NCBI RefSeq assembly: GCF_022414575.1
Contig: NZ_JADWYQ010000003.1
Span: 124,001 to 188,000 of the forward strand
DNA: 64,000 nucleotides
Reading direction: 5' to 3'
From: Streptomyces sp. MUM 178J
Lineage (GTDB): Bacteria; Actinomycetota; Actinomycetes; Streptomycetales; Streptomycetaceae
Shown here: piece after piece, positions 44,652 through 53,956 of the stretch
How positions within the stretch are numbered: position 1 is the stretch's first letter
Layout: each line of letters begins with the position of its first letter
Program-made: the position numbers and the translations under genes
The notes under the pieces: model-generated
Told to the model about the DNA's origin: nothing
The model's database searches: none
What the model saw: the letters and a program-made list of their open reading frames with translations, nothing else

Positions 44652-45392
44652 GTGACCGAGACGCTGCCCTCCGTGGGCATTGACCTCTTCGAGGCTGAGC
44701 GGGTCTTGCCGGCTGAAGTTGCGGAGCCGCCGGTGCCGCCCCGGGATGCTGAGGCCCGGGACCGGGTGTGGGACATGGCGGTGCGGGCCAACCCCGCTCT
44801 CTTCGACGGGCCTGTGGTGGCGTGTGGGGGGCTGGAGTGGACTGGGCCGGGCGTCCTGCGTCTGTCGTGGGTGCGTGTGACTTACCGGCATTACGCTTTG
44901 CGTCGCGTTCCCGGCGCTACTGCGCTGCCCTCGTTGTTCGTGAACGTTGTTCAGCCGACTGACGACGGCCGTGTGCTGGTGGCGAGGATGTCGCCCTCTA
45001 CGGCCGCCCCGGGCCGCTGGCAGCTGCCAGGGGGGTCTGTGGAGCCTCCTCAGGGCGGGGCGGTGCTGGACGAGTCGGCGCTGGCCGGCCAGGCCGCGCG
45101 TGAGCTGGTCGAGGAGTTGGGGATCGGCGCGGCCTTCGAGGACCTGAAGCTGTGGGTGGTCACCCGCGGCGAGAACGGCAGTGTCGGCCTGACCTACCTG
45201 GCACCGGCCCTTCCAGAGGCAACGCTGCGTGCGGATTTCACCGCTGCTGCGGCAGACGAGCGCGCCCAGGGCCGTGAACCTGAACTCGACGGCATCGCCC
45301 TGGTGCGCTCACCGGACGAACTGGCAGTTCTGGCCGGTCCGCACGCGGACTACCTGGAGCCGGTCGTCCGCCGTTTCTCCGGGTGCCGCTGA
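44652..45392 (+). CDS. NUDIX hydrolase
   Basis: A 246-residue protein. An N-terminal region of about 90 residues precedes the NUDIX fold, with the box GGSVEPPQGG...ARELVEELGI, giving the REx2EExG core with an insertion. Such enzymes hydrolyse nucleoside diphosphate-X compounds. GTG 44652 is chosen; the ribosome binding site is weak. It converges on the XRE regulator with a 2-base gap. Confidence 0.85.
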   Translation: MTETLPSVGIDLFEAERVLPAEVAEPPVPPRDAEARDRVWDMAVRANPALFDGPVVACGGLEWTGPGVLRLSWVRVTYRHYALRRVPGATALPSLFVNVVQPTDDGRVLVARMSPSTAAPGRWQLPGGSVEPPQGGAVLDESALAGQAARELVEELGIGAAFEDLKLWVVTRGENGSVGLTYLAPALPEATLRADFTAAAADERAQGREPELDGIALVRSPDELAVLAGPHADYLEPVVRRFSGCR

Positions 45393-45394
45393 GG

Positions 45395-46768
45395 TCAGAC
45401 GCCGGAGAGGAAGTCGCGTCCCCGTTCGTCGAGTTCGGCCACGCACCGTAGGCCACGGGCCCGGAAGCGTGCGAGATCGCTGCGCATGCGGGAGACCGCC
45501 TTGCGGGTGCGGACGGAGCGGACGCCGTCCATGTGGTTGATGGCTCGGTGCCAGGTGGTGCACGCCTGCTCGATGCTGCCGTGCTTGAGGTGCATCTCGG
45601 CGCCCGCGACCAGGTCCAGGGCGACGATCCGCGCGTAGGTGTCCGCCGGGCGGGCCGTGGCGGCCAGCGCGTACTGCTCGGCGGCGGCCCGGTGGTCTCC
45701 TAGGGTCTCGTGGACCTTGGCGGTGCGGGAGTACACCGACGCGGCCGGTGGGCCCCACGCCAGCGCCCAGAATGGCACGTCGTCGCCGGGAGCGGCGGTC
45801 AGCAGGGTGCGGGCGTGTTCGGTCTCGGCAAGGGCCGCGCGGCGTTTGCCGCTCTTGGCCAGGGTGTGGGCGTGGACGACGCGGAAGAGGGCTTCGGTCT
45901 GGGCGTCGACCCGTCCCTTGGCGCGGTTCAGCCCGGTCTCGGCCAGGCCCAGGCAGTGCTCGGGGCGGTGGAGCTTGAGACCCTGCATGGCCATCGTGCG
46001 CATCACGAATCCGTCGTGCCCGCGCAGGCCGGATTCGGCGGCCAGGGCGTAGGACTGGAGGTAGTAGCGCTGGGCGAGGCCCTGCTGACCTGCGTCGTAG
46101 CTCTTCCAGCCCAGCAGGTGGACGCCTCGGCTGGCGGCGGAGAGCATCTGCTGGCGGACTTCGTCGGTACGGAACCGGGCCCGGCACAGCGGGGCAACGT
46201 CGTCGCGGAGGTAGGTCACCAGGGCGGTACGGCCGTGCTGTCCGCCGTGGCGTTCGTCCATCTCGGAGAACGCGTGGATTATGTCGCGGACGGCGGCGAC
46301 TTCGGCCATCCCGACAGTGTGGCCGGTGCGGGCGGCCGCGGTGCGGGAGGCAATGTCCTGGACGTGGCTGAGGGGTAGGGCTGCGGCGGCCACGGAGTAG
46401 GCGGAGGCTGTCAGGAGGCGGCGGCGGTCCAACTCGTACCTCCACATCGGCAGCAGGGCGTCCAGCGGGTCGCTCCGGAGGGACAGTCCGATGGTGTCAT
46501 CCTCGATCTCCGCTAGGGAGGACAGGCCGAGGTCGGCGGGGGTCAGGAGGCGGCCGAGGCACCGGGAGAGCGCGACCGCGAGGTAGCGGGGTGTGTCGCC
46601 ACGGGGCACTGATCCGCTGAGCCAGTGCTCGACATTGGACTTGTTCGTGCGTAAGCGTGTACCGCATTCGTCGGCGACCGCGCAGACCGCCTTGGCCAGC
46701 GCCTCGTAGGTGAGGCCGGATTCGGCGACAAGGGCGCTGAGTTGGATGTTCGGCATGCGGGTGGTCAT
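45395..46768 (-). CDS. XRE-like regulator with TPR-type C-terminal domain
   Basis: A 457-residue regulator. Residues 10-60 resemble a helix-turn-helix (LSALVAESGLTYEALAKAVCAV; TNKSNVEHWLSG), followed by a membrane-free helical region with tetratricopeptide-like repeats, for example RAKGRVDAQTEALFRVVHAHTLAKSGKRRAALAETEHA. This architecture is common in Streptomyces regulators of specialised metabolism. ATG 46768 is chosen. It is divergent from the eight-gene operon and is its probable regulator. Confidence 0.82.
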   Translation of the reverse strand: MTTRMPNIQLSALVAESGLTYEALAKAVCAVADECGTRLRTNKSNVEHWLSGSVPRGDTPRYLAVALSRCLGRLLTPADLGLSSLAEIEDDTIGLSLRSDPLDALLPMWRYELDRRRLLTASAYSVAAAALPLSHVQDIASRTAAARTGHTVGMAEVAAVRDIIHAFSEMDERHGGQHGRTALVTYLRDDVAPLCRARFRTDEVRQQMLSAASRGVHLLGWKSYDAGQQGLAQRYYLQSYALAAESGLRGHDGFVMRTMAMQGLKLHRPEHCLGLAETGLNRAKGRVDAQTEALFRVVHAHTLAKSGKRRAALAETEHARTLLTAAPGDDVPFWALAWGPPAASVYSRTAKVHETLGDHRAAAEQYALAATARPADTYARIVALDLVAGAEMHLKHGSIEQACTTWHRAINHMDGVRSVRTRKAVSRMRSDLARFRARGLRCVAELDERGRDFLSGV

Positions 46769-46958
46769 GAGCACCTGTCCGGATATACGCGATATACCGC
46801 TTGGCCTGCCCAACACCGTACCGCTGTGCGGCGAGCGCCGGTTGACTCTTCATCAGGCCAGATACCGGCGGCCGGTACCAGTGCCCGCCCCCGGATCTAC
46901 CCCTGTGCCCACATCCGCGAACCGCATGTGATGCCCCATGCCCCGAGGAGGGATTGCC
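46769..46958. promoter_or_regulatory. divergent promoter region of the eight-gene operon
   Basis: A 190-bp gap. GATATAC is directly repeated at 46782-46788 and 46791-46797 next to the regulator start, an AT-rich island that may hold a -10 element or an operator. The operon side ends in GAGGAGGG 7 bases before the first ATG. Confidence 0.5.
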
Positions 46959-47750
46959 ATGGACGACCAGGAGGATCGCTGGATCGCCGCTTCGGCGTCG
47001 GCTCTGCTGGCGGCGGAGTACGAGCAGGTGCCGATCGAGGCGCTGACCGCCCGGCGGCCGGGACTGCCCTTGGCGACGGCCTACCGGGTGCAGAAGGCAG
47101 CGGTCGCCCGGCGGATCGCGGGTGGCGCCCGCGTCGTCGGCCACAAGGCCGGGGTGACCTGCAAGGCCATGCAGGAGCAGATGGGCGTCGACGAGCCGGA
47201 CTCGGGCGTTCTGCTGGACGACATGGTGCTTCCTACCGGCAGCGCCGTGGCCCGGTCGGCGCTGATGCAGCCGCGAGTGGAGGCCGAGATCGCGTTCCGG
47301 CTCGGCTGCGATCTGGCAGGCCCGAACGTGAGCGAGGACGAGGCACGGGCGACGGTGAAGGAGGTGTTCCTCGCCCTGGAAGTGATCGACACCCGGTTCA
47401 CCAGTTGGCAGATCACGGTCGCGGACAGCATCGCCGACAACGCCTCGTGTGCTCGGGTCGTCACCGGGTCCATGGTGCCGCTGAGTGTGGAGACGGACCT
47501 GGCCACCGAGGCGCTGGTCGTCAGCGTCGACGGCACCGCGGTGGTCACCGGAGCGGGCCGTGCCGTCCTGGGCGACCCGCTCCGTGCCCTGGTCTGGCTC
47601 GCCGGTCGGCTCCACCGCTGCGGCGACGGCCTGCGCGCCGGGCAGCTGGTCCTGGCCGGGGCCGTGCACGCCAGCCTCCCCCTGGAAGCCCGGAGCACGG
47701 TACGCGCCCGCTCGCCGCATCTGCCGCCGGTTGAGCTGCATGTGCGCTGA
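46959..47750 (+). CDS. 2-oxopent-4-enoate hydratase-like protein
   Basis: A 263-residue protein of the fumarylacetoacetase-related MhpD family: AYRVQKAAVARRIAGGARVVGHKAGVTCKAMQ, then VEAEIAFRLGCDL with metal-ligand acidic residues, and ALEVIDTRFTSWQITVADSIADNASCARVVTG. Known members add water to 2-oxo-4-pentenoate to form 4-hydroxy-2-oxovalerate, or decarboxylate oxalocrotonate. First gene of the operon with an excellent ribosome binding site. In reverse it could dehydrate the aldolase product. Confidence 0.88.
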   Translation: MDDQEDRWIAASASALLAAEYEQVPIEALTARRPGLPLATAYRVQKAAVARRIAGGARVVGHKAGVTCKAMQEQMGVDEPDSGVLLDDMVLPTGSAVARSALMQPRVEAEIAFRLGCDLAGPNVSEDEARATVKEVFLALEVIDTRFTSWQITVADSIADNASCARVVTGSMVPLSVETDLATEALVVSVDGTAVVTGAGRAVLGDPLRALVWLAGRLHRCGDGLRAGQLVLAGAVHASLPLEARSTVRARSPHLPPVELHVR

Positions 47751-47823
47751 TCCGCGGCACCCGGCGCCGCCTGGCTCCGCATCCCTCATGCACCACCCCT
47801 CCCCTTGGACGAAGGAGCGGCCG

Positions 47824-48693
47824 ATGGCTGCTGATGAACAGCGTCTGCGTGTCGCCGTACTCGGCGCGGGCCTGATCGGGATCGACCTCGCCGACAAGAT
47901 CCGCCGGTCGGCCAAGCTGGAACTGGCCCTGGTGGCGGGCCGCGACCGGGACAGCCTGGGACTGCGCCGGGCGGCCGACATGGGCCACCCGACCACCGAT
48001 GGCGGGATTCATGCCGTGGTGGAGGGCGGCCCCTTCGATGCGGTCTTCGACGCCACCAACGCCGACAGCCACCCCGAGCACTGGGCGGCGCTGTGTCCGA
48101 CCGGCACCACGCTGATCGACCTGACCCCCACGGGACTCGGCACGGTCATCGTCCCGGGCGTCAACAGCCACCGGATGGCGGCCCACCGGCACCTGAACCT
48201 CGTCAGCTGCGGCGGGCAGGCGACCATTCCGGTCCTGCACGCCATCGCCCAGCGCTGCACCCCCACCTACATCGAAGTGGTATCCACCGGGGCGAGCGCC
48301 AGCGCCGGCCGGGCCACCCGCCTGAACCTCGACCAGTACATCGCCACCACCTCCGCCGCTATCCGGACCTTCACCGCCACCCCGGACGCGAAGGTGATGG
48401 TCAACCTCAGCCCCGCCCGGCCCGCCCCGCCGTTCCGGGTGGCCATGACCGTCCTCGCAGAGGCCATCCGTACCGCACCGGTCCGCACGAGCATCGCGAC
48501 CGCCGCCCAGGCCGTGCGTGCCTACACGCCTGGATACAAGGTGACCTCCCTCGCCGTGACCCCGGGCCGGATCTCGGTCGCGGTGGAGGTGACCGCCTCC
48601 GGCAGCCGCCTGCCCCGCCACGCCGGAAGCGTCGACATCATCAACGCCGCCGCCGTCCTGCTCGCCGAGCAGTCGGCCGCCACCTCCCGATGA
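47824..48693 (+). CDS. acylating aldehyde dehydrogenase (BphJ/MhpF-like)
   Basis: A 289-residue protein. The Rossmann motif AVLGAGLIGIDLADKI is near residue 11, and the catalytic Cys129 sits in NLVSCGGQATIPVLHAIA. Family members convert acetaldehyde or propionaldehyde, NAD+ and CoA to acyl-CoA and form a channelling complex with the aldolase encoded next. ATG 47824 has AAGGAG upstream. The segment after Cys129 (VVSTGASASAGRATRLN) differs somewhat from the usual SSKSAGPGTR. Confidence 0.9.
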   Translation: MAADEQRLRVAVLGAGLIGIDLADKIRRSAKLELALVAGRDRDSLGLRRAADMGHPTTDGGIHAVVEGGPFDAVFDATNADSHPEHWAALCPTGTTLIDLTPTGLGTVIVPGVNSHRMAAHRHLNLVSCGGQATIPVLHAIAQRCTPTYIEVVSTGASASAGRATRLNLDQYIATTSAAIRTFTATPDAKVMVNLSPARPAPPFRVAMTVLAEAIRTAPVRTSIATAAQAVRAYTPGYKVTSLAVTPGRISVAVEVTASGSRLPRHAGSVDIINAAAVLLAEQSAATSR

Positions 48694-48708
48694 AGGGAAA
48701 CCCCGTCC

Positions 48709-49734
48709 ATGGACACACACCCGCGCAAGCGGCCCCGGATCCTCCTGCACGACCCGACCCTGCGCGACGGCCATCACGCGGTCGGCCACCAGCTCGACGC
48801 CGACCAGCTCCGCGCCTACGCCACCGCCGCGAACGCCGCAAAAGTGCCGGTGGTGGAGGTCGGCCACGGCAACGGCCTGGGCGCCTCCAGCCTCCAGATC
48901 GGCCGCGCCGCTCTCGACGACGCCACGATGCTCACCACCGTCCGCGAGGCCCTCACCTCGTCGCGGTTGGGCGTCTTCGTGGCCCCCGGCTGGGGCACCT
49001 CCCATGACCTGGTGGCCGCCGTCCACAACGGCGCCGATATCGTACGGATCGCCGCGCACTGCACCGAGGCCGACGTCACCGAACGCCACCTCGACGTCGC
49101 CCGCGACCTCGGCGCCGAAGCCCAGGGCGTCCTGCTCATGAGCCACATGACCGGCCCCGGTGAACTCGCCGAACAGTGCGCCCTGATGGCGACGTTCGGT
49201 GCCCAGGCCGTCGGCATCATGGACTCCGCAGGCCACTACCTCCCGGCCGACGTCACCGAGCGGGTGCACGCCGTCGCCGACGCCGTCGACGTGCCGGTCA
49301 TCTTCCACGGCCATAACAACCTGGGCCTGGCCGTGGCGAACAGCCTTGCCGCTGTGGACGCCGGGGCGTCCGTCATCGACGCGACCGCCCGCGGGTTCGG
49401 CGCCGGGGCCGGCAACACCCAGCTCGAAGTCCTCGTGGCCGTTCTCGAACGCCATGGCATCGAGACCGGTATCGGCCTGCGCGAGGTCCTAGCCGCCGCC
49501 GACATCGCCGCCGACCGCCTGATGAAGGCCCCGCCGTCCATCGACTCGACCGCCGTGGCCAGCGGGCTCGCCGGGGTGTTCTCCGGCTTCAGGCGACCCG
49601 TCCAGCAGATCGCCCGCGCCGAAGGCGTCGACCCCGTCGACCTGTTCCTCGCCCTTGGCGAGCGGCAGGCCGTCGCCGGGCAGGAGGACCTGATCGGTGA
49701 CGTCGCCCGGCAGCTCAAGGCGGCCACCCGATGA
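48709..49734 (+). CDS. 4-hydroxy-2-oxovalerate aldolase (BphI/MhpE-like)
   Basis: A 341-residue DRE-TIM metalloaldolase: [17 protein letters not shown] with the catalytic Arg, the metal-binding [13 protein letters not shown], and [12 protein letters not shown], followed by the communication domain that docks the dehydrogenase. It cleaves, or forms, 4-hydroxy-2-oxoacids from pyruvate and an aldehyde. ATG 48709 follows GAAGGGAAA. Its stop overlaps the KAS III start as ATGA. Confidence 0.92.
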   Translation: MDTHPRKRPRILLHDPTLRDGHHAVGHQLDADQLRAYATAANAAKVPVVEVGHGNGLGASSLQIGRAALDDATMLTTVREALTSSRLGVFVAPGWGTSHDLVAAVHNGADIVRIAAHCTEADVTERHLDVARDLGAEAQGVLLMSHMTGPGELAEQCALMATFGAQAVGIMDSAGHYLPADVTERVHAVADAVDVPVIFHGHNNLGLAVANSLAAVDAGASVIDATARGFGAGAGNTQLEVLVAVLERHGIETGIGLREVLAAADIAADRLMKAPPSIDSTAVASGLAGVFSGFRRPVQQIARAEGVDPVDLFLALGERQAVAGQEDLIGDVARQLKAATR

Positions 49735-50738
49735 CCGCCGCATCCAAAGCCGCCGCAAGGGCGGCCGTGGTCTGCGGAGCTGGCGCGGCGCTGCCCCCGC
49801 ACATCATCATGAACGCCGAACTGACCGCACGTCTGGACACCACGGACGAGTGGATCCGCTCGCGGACCGGCATCACCCAACGGCATGTCGCCGGAGTGGA
49901 CCTGTCCACGACCGACCTCGCCGCCCGTGCTGCGGCCCAAGCCCTCGCCGACGGTCAACCGGTCACGGTGGAGGCTGTGGTGGTGGCCACGACCACCCCG
50001 GACCGTTGTTGTCCGGCCACCGCACCCGCCGTGGCCACCCGGCTCGGGCTGACCGGCGTTCCCGCCTACGACCTCGCGGCCGGCTGCACCGGTTTCCTCT
50101 ACGCCCTCGCCACCGCGGCCGGGCTCATTGCCACCGACACCGCGCGGACCGTCCTGGTCATCGGCGCCGACCGCCTCGCCACCCTTCCCGACCCCGAGGA
50201 CCGCACGAGCGTCCCGCTGTTCGGTGACGGCGCCGGAGCCGTGGTGCTGCGCCGCGGCAGCACGGACGAGGCCGGGGCGCTTGGACCGGTGGTGCTGGGC
50301 AGCGACGGAACCGGCGCCGACCTGATCCAGGCCTCCCTCCCCGGCACCCTGCACATGGACGGAGCCGACGTCTTCCGACATGCGGTCGACCGCATGTCCA
50401 CCGCCTCCCGCCAAGCTGCCACCGCCGCCGGGTGGGACGTCACAGACATCGACCGTCTGATCCCGCACCAGGCCAACAGCCGGATCACCTCGTTCGTCGC
50501 CCGACAGCTCGGTGTCCCCGACGACCACCAGCTCGGCAACGTGGGCGACGTCGGCAACACCGGCGCCGCGTCCATCCCCCTGCTCCTGGCCCGCTCCGCC
50601 GCCGACGGCCGCCTGGGGCCCGGACACCGCACCCTGCTCACCGCGTTCGGCGCCGGACTGACCTGGGGTGCCACCACCCTCACCTGGCCCGACCTCTCCC
50701 TCACCCGCCTTCCGGAAGGAGCCGGGCATGACCGGTGA
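49731..50738 (+). CDS. 3-oxoacyl-ACP synthase III (FabH-like KAS III)
   Basis: A 335-residue thiolase-fold enzyme with an intact triad: Cys119 in [11 protein letters not shown], His246 in IPHQANSRI, and Asn276 in [18 protein letters not shown] condenses an acyl-CoA starter with malonyl-ACP. Here the acyl-CoA could come from the aldolase/dehydrogenase pair encoded immediately upstream. It overlaps the ACP gene by 11 bases. Confidence 0.92.
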   Translation: MTAASKAAARAAVVCGAGAALPPHIIMNAELTARLDTTDEWIRSRTGITQRHVAGVDLSTTDLAARAAAQALADGQPVTVEAVVVATTTPDRCCPATAPAVATRLGLTGVPAYDLAAGCTGFLYALATAAGLIATDTARTVLVIGADRLATLPDPEDRTSVPLFGDGAGAVVLRRGSTDEAGALGPVVLGSDGTGADLIQASLPGTLHMDGADVFRHAVDRMSTASRQAATAAGWDVTDIDRLIPHQANSRITSFVARQLGVPDDHQLGNVGDVGNTGAASIPLLLARSAADGRLGPGHRTLLTAFGAGLTWGATTLTWPDLSLTRLPEGAGHDR

Positions 50739-50958
50739 TCTCGTCCGCATCCTGACCGACGACCTCAAGCTGCCCGCCGACCGGCTCACCGACGAAGCCA
50801 GCCTCGACCACGCCGGATTCGACTCCCTCGCCGTGGTCGAACTGTCCGTCCTCCTGACCGACCGCTACGGCATCGACATCAGCGAAAGCGACATCAAGGA
50901 CGCCGCCACCCTCGGCCGGCTTGACCTCCTCATCACCAGCAAGCGCAGCGGAAGGTGA
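50728..50958 (+). CDS. free-standing acyl carrier protein
   Basis: A 76-residue ACP with the phosphopantetheine Ser33 in HAGFDSLAVVELSVLLTDRYGI. ATG 50728 has GGAAGGAG 5-6 bases upstream. It is too small and isolated to be a PKS module fragment and is probably the carrier for the adjacent KAS III. No phosphopantetheinyl transferase is nearby. Confidence 0.93.
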   Translation: MTGDLVRILTDDLKLPADRLTDEASLDHAGFDSLAVVELSVLLTDRYGIDISESDIKDAATLGRLDLLITSKRSGR

Positions 50959-50965
50959 CCACCCC

Positions 50966-51811
50966 ATGACCAGCACCAGCCGTCGGCCCGGACAGGCCTG
51001 GATCATCACCCCCGGCCTGCACAGGGACCGCTTCGTCGGCGCACAGAAGTCCGGCGCCGCGGTCGCCGTCGTCGACATCGAGGACTCCGTCGCTCTGGCC
51101 GACAAGCAGACCGCCCGCACCACCTCCGAAGCGTTCTTCGCCCTCCCCGCCCCGCCGTGCACCCTCGGCATCCGGATGAACAACCTCACGACGATCGACG
51201 GCATCAAGGACCTCGCCGCCCTCGCCGCCTACACCGCCCGGCCCGACCTCATCGTGGTCCCCAAGGTGGAATCCCCCCGCGACATCGAACTCGTCGCCGC
51301 CGCGCTCGACACCGACGGCTACACCCCCGACATCTGGGCGCTGATCGAAAGCCCCCGAGCCTTCGACACCCTCCCCACGATCATGCGCACGGCACGGCTC
51401 GGCGGCGTCATCTTCGGCTCCGCCGACTACGCCGCCTCCATCCGCTGCGGCCTGGGCTGGGACGCCCTCCGCTACGCCCGCTCGGCCCTCATCAACGCGG
51501 CAACCGCCGCGAACATCCCCGCGATCGACGCCCCCACCTGGGAACTCGACGACCCCGGCATCGTGCGCCGCGACGCCGAGCGGGCCAAGGAACTCGGCTT
51601 CTCCGGCAAGAGCTGCGTCCACCCCCGCCACGTCCAGGTGATCAACGACGTCTTCACACCCACCGCCGAGGAGATCGCCCAGGCCCGCGCCATCGTCGCA
51701 GCCGCCGACGCCAGCGGCGGAACGGTGACCACCGTGGACGGGCAGATGCGCGGCACCCCCTTCTTCAACGCCGCCCGCGCGCTCGTCGCCGAAGCAGACC
51801 GTACGTCGTGA
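50966..51811 (+). CDS. HpcH/HpaI-type CoA-ester lyase (CitE-like)
   Basis: A 281-residue TIM-barrel lyase. Metal and substrate residues are visible in AVVDIEDSVALADK, IRMNNL, VVPKVESPRD, WALIESPRAFD and FGSADYAASIR; the C-terminal KSCVHPRHVQVIND is typical of CitE/malyl-CoA lyases. Family members cleave or form malyl-, citramalyl- or beta-methylmalyl-CoA. It is coupled to the MaoC-like gene. Confidence 0.88.
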   Translation: MTSTSRRPGQAWIITPGLHRDRFVGAQKSGAAVAVVDIEDSVALADKQTARTTSEAFFALPAPPCTLGIRMNNLTTIDGIKDLAALAAYTARPDLIVVPKVESPRDIELVAAALDTDGYTPDIWALIESPRAFDTLPTIMRTARLGGVIFGSADYAASIRCGLGWDALRYARSALINAATAANIPAIDAPTWELDDPGIVRRDAERAKELGFSGKSCVHPRHVQVINDVFTPTAEEIAQARAIVAAADASGGTVTTVDGQMRGTPFFNAARALVAEADRTS

Positions 51812-52338
51812 GCACCGACCTGCCTCACGGCTACCGCCAGATCGGCGAGGACCGGATCCGAGAGAGCGTCGGCCTCTCCTACCCCGAACTCGCCCCCGGC
51901 CTGATCATCGAGCACCGGCCCGGCCGGACCGTCACCGAACTCGACAACCTCCTCGGCGCCGCCCTAAGCGGCAACATCGCCCCCATCCACACCGACGCCC
52001 ACTACAGCAGCCAGACCCAGTGGGGCCGCATCCTGGTCTGCTCCGGCGTCACCCTCAACCTCGTGGCAGGCATGACCGTCCGCAGCATCAGCGGCCTGAC
52101 CACCGCCAACCTCGCCGTCGACCACCTGCGCTTCACCGCGCCTGTCCACATCGGCGACACCCTGTACGCCGAAACGAAGATCCTCACCCGCCGGGCCTGC
52201 GAAAGCCGTCCCGACGCCGGGGTCATCACCTGCCACACCACTGCCCACAACCAGGCGGGCACCAGCGTCCTGACCTTCACCCGCACCTTCCTCGTCCCCC
52301 TGGACGCCGACACCGCCCGCGACGCCACCCACTACTGA
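51808..52338 (+). CDS. MaoC-like hotdog hydratase/dehydratase
   Basis: A 176-residue protein starting at GTG 51808, overlapping the previous stop. The hotdog pattern is APIHTDAHYSSQTQWGRILVCSGVTLNLVAGMTV, corresponding to the D-x4-H-like hydratase motif region, and VDHLRFTAPVHIGDTLYAETKIL. With a CitE-like lyase this recalls mesaconyl-CoA hydratase/malyl-CoA lyase pairs. The direction and substrate here are unknown. Confidence 0.85.
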   Translation: MSTDLPHGYRQIGEDRIRESVGLSYPELAPGLIIEHRPGRTVTELDNLLGAALSGNIAPIHTDAHYSSQTQWGRILVCSGVTLNLVAGMTVRSISGLTTANLAVDHLRFTAPVHIGDTLYAETKILTRRACESRPDAGVITCHTTAHNQAGTSVLTFTRTFLVPLDADTARDATHY

Positions 52339-52349
52339 AGGCGGACCAT

Positions 52350-53519
52350 GTGAACCAGCAGCTGACCTTCGCCCCAGCCGATGACGGCCGGTGGGAGCAA
52401 TACGAGCAGCTCGCCACCCGCGCCTACGGCCACCCGATCGGCGACATCACCCACCTGCGCGAACACGCCGACCTCCAGGTTGCCGTCCGCGGCGGCCGGG
52501 TCGTCGCCGGCGGGCTCGGCATCCTCGTCGACCAGTTCTTCGGCGGCGCTCCCGTCCACAGCGCCTGCCTCGGCGACGGCTGCGTGGCCCCCGAGGAACG
52601 CGGCGAGCACCTGGCCACTGACATGACGGCCGAACGACTGCGCCCCCTGATCGAGCGCGGAGCCGTGATCTCCACGATCAGCACTTCCTCCACCGGCTAC
52701 GCCCGCCGCCTCGGATGGGAAGCCCCCACCAACGTTCTCGCCTGGGCGGTGGCCACCGACGACCTCAAGCGCAGCTTCGCCAATGAGAACTTCGAGGTCG
52801 AGCACGGATTCACCGACGAAGCCGAAGCCCTCCAACGCGACCTCGCCCGCCAGTGGAACGGCCCCGTCCACCGGCCCACCTGGTGGACCCGGTGGAAGCA
52901 GGACAAGAGCAACCTCACCACCTACCGCTTCGCCCAGCCCGGCCACGCCACCGCCGGCCTGCTCAGCCTCACCACCACACGGCACGAGCGCCACGGTATG
53001 AGCCTGGCCGTCCACGACTTCTGGGCCGACAGTCAGCCCACCGCCGCCGCCATGCTCGCCTTCCTCGGCCGCCACAACACCCGCGCCCGCACCATCACCT
53101 TCCGGCGCGGCGCCCTCCCCCCTTACCCGACCCTCCTCCACGGACTCCGCCACCACCGCGCCACCGCCGAAGCCTGGCACCCCTGGATGCTCCGCATCCT
53201 CGACATCCCCGAGGCCATCCGGCTCCGCGGCTGGCCGGGCGACCTCACCACCGCCGTACCGATCGAGATCGAGAACGAGAACGGCGACCGGGGCAGGTGG
53301 ATGCTCCAGATCAAGGCCGGAACGGCCGAGATCGTCCCCACCCACGTTCAGGGACAGGTGACCTTCACACGGCACCAGCTCGCGGTCTGGTACGCCGGCG
53401 GCTACCGGTCCACCACCTCGGCCCGCATGGCCGGAGTCCACTCCGTATCGGAGAAGACGCTCGCGACCCTCGTTCGCAGCACGACACAGTTCGAGCCGTG
53501 GCTGCCCGACCACTTCTAG
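52350..53519 (+). CDS. Eis-like GNAT acetyltransferase with SCP2-like domain
   Basis: A 389-residue protein starting at GTG 52350. Two GNAT-like halves (LATRAYGHPIGDITHLREHADLQVAVRGGRVVAGGLGI; VAPEERGEHLATDMTAERLRPLIERG) and a C-terminal sterol-carrier-like domain (GRWMLQIKAGTAEIVPTHVQGQVTFTRHQLAVWYAGGYRS) match the Eis architecture. Eis proteins acetylate amines. It may tailor the operon's product or protect the host. Confidence 0.85.
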   Translation: MNQQLTFAPADDGRWEQYEQLATRAYGHPIGDITHLREHADLQVAVRGGRVVAGGLGILVDQFFGGAPVHSACLGDGCVAPEERGEHLATDMTAERLRPLIERGAVISTISTSSTGYARRLGWEAPTNVLAWAVATDDLKRSFANENFEVEHGFTDEAEALQRDLARQWNGPVHRPTWWTRWKQDKSNLTTYRFAQPGHATAGLLSLTTTRHERHGMSLAVHDFWADSQPTAAAMLAFLGRHNTRARTITFRRGALPPYPTLLHGLRHHRATAEAWHPWMLRILDIPEAIRLRGWPGDLTTAVPIEIENENGDRGRWMLQIKAGTAEIVPTHVQGQVTFTRHQLAVWYAGGYRSTTSARMAGVHSVSEKTLATLVRSTTQFEPWLPDHF

Positions 53520-53910
53520 CAACCACCGGTGTTGTCCCGCATGGGCAGCAACATCAACTGGTCGGTCGGTGGACGCCTCCCGGTGTCGATCAGCAATTCG
53601 ACGGCAGCCCGGTTCTCGTTGCCGTTGCGGGCCTGGTCGGCCAACGAAGGCAACTGCTCGCAGATCTGCCGCATGACCTCGGCCGGGAGGTCCTTGCGGA
53701 CAGCAGGGCGAACGCGTTGAGGATGTCCTGGATGCTGCTGATGACTTTGCCACGCCGCTGAGGCAGGGAGAAGAACGCCCATTTTTTGGCGGCGGCCGCC
53801 GCCAAGAAGGCCCCGGCGAAGAAGTCCGCCTCGCGGTCGCGGAAGCGCAGCGCATAGACCGGCCCGCAGCGCGGCGCCGCATCGCTCCACGCACTCTCGA
53901 CCCGGCTGCT
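53516..53910 (-). pseudogene. integrase-like remnant at the right edge of the accessory stretch
   Basis: On the minus strand, KDLPAEVMRQICEQLPSLAD and AAVELLIDTGRRP (about 53560-53710) resemble the catalytic-domain start of Streptomyces tyrosine integrases, where LxIDTGRRP carries the first catalytic Arg. The frame then ends without the His/Tyr part. Upstream, SLPQRRGKVISSIQDILNAF in another frame suggests a frameshift. The upstream part (VYALRFRDREADFFAGAFLA) I do not recognise. Consistent with a past integration event. Confidence 0.5.
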
Positions 53911-53956
53911 CCCGCCGCCTGGTACTCCAGGAGCCATGCGTACCCAAGGGAGCCCC

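Noticed and set aside
46959..49734. Aromatic meta-cleavage catabolic operon
   Set aside because: Hydratase, aldolase and dehydrogenase are present but no dioxygenase or ring-fission hydrolase; the co-transcribed KAS III and ACP point elsewhere.
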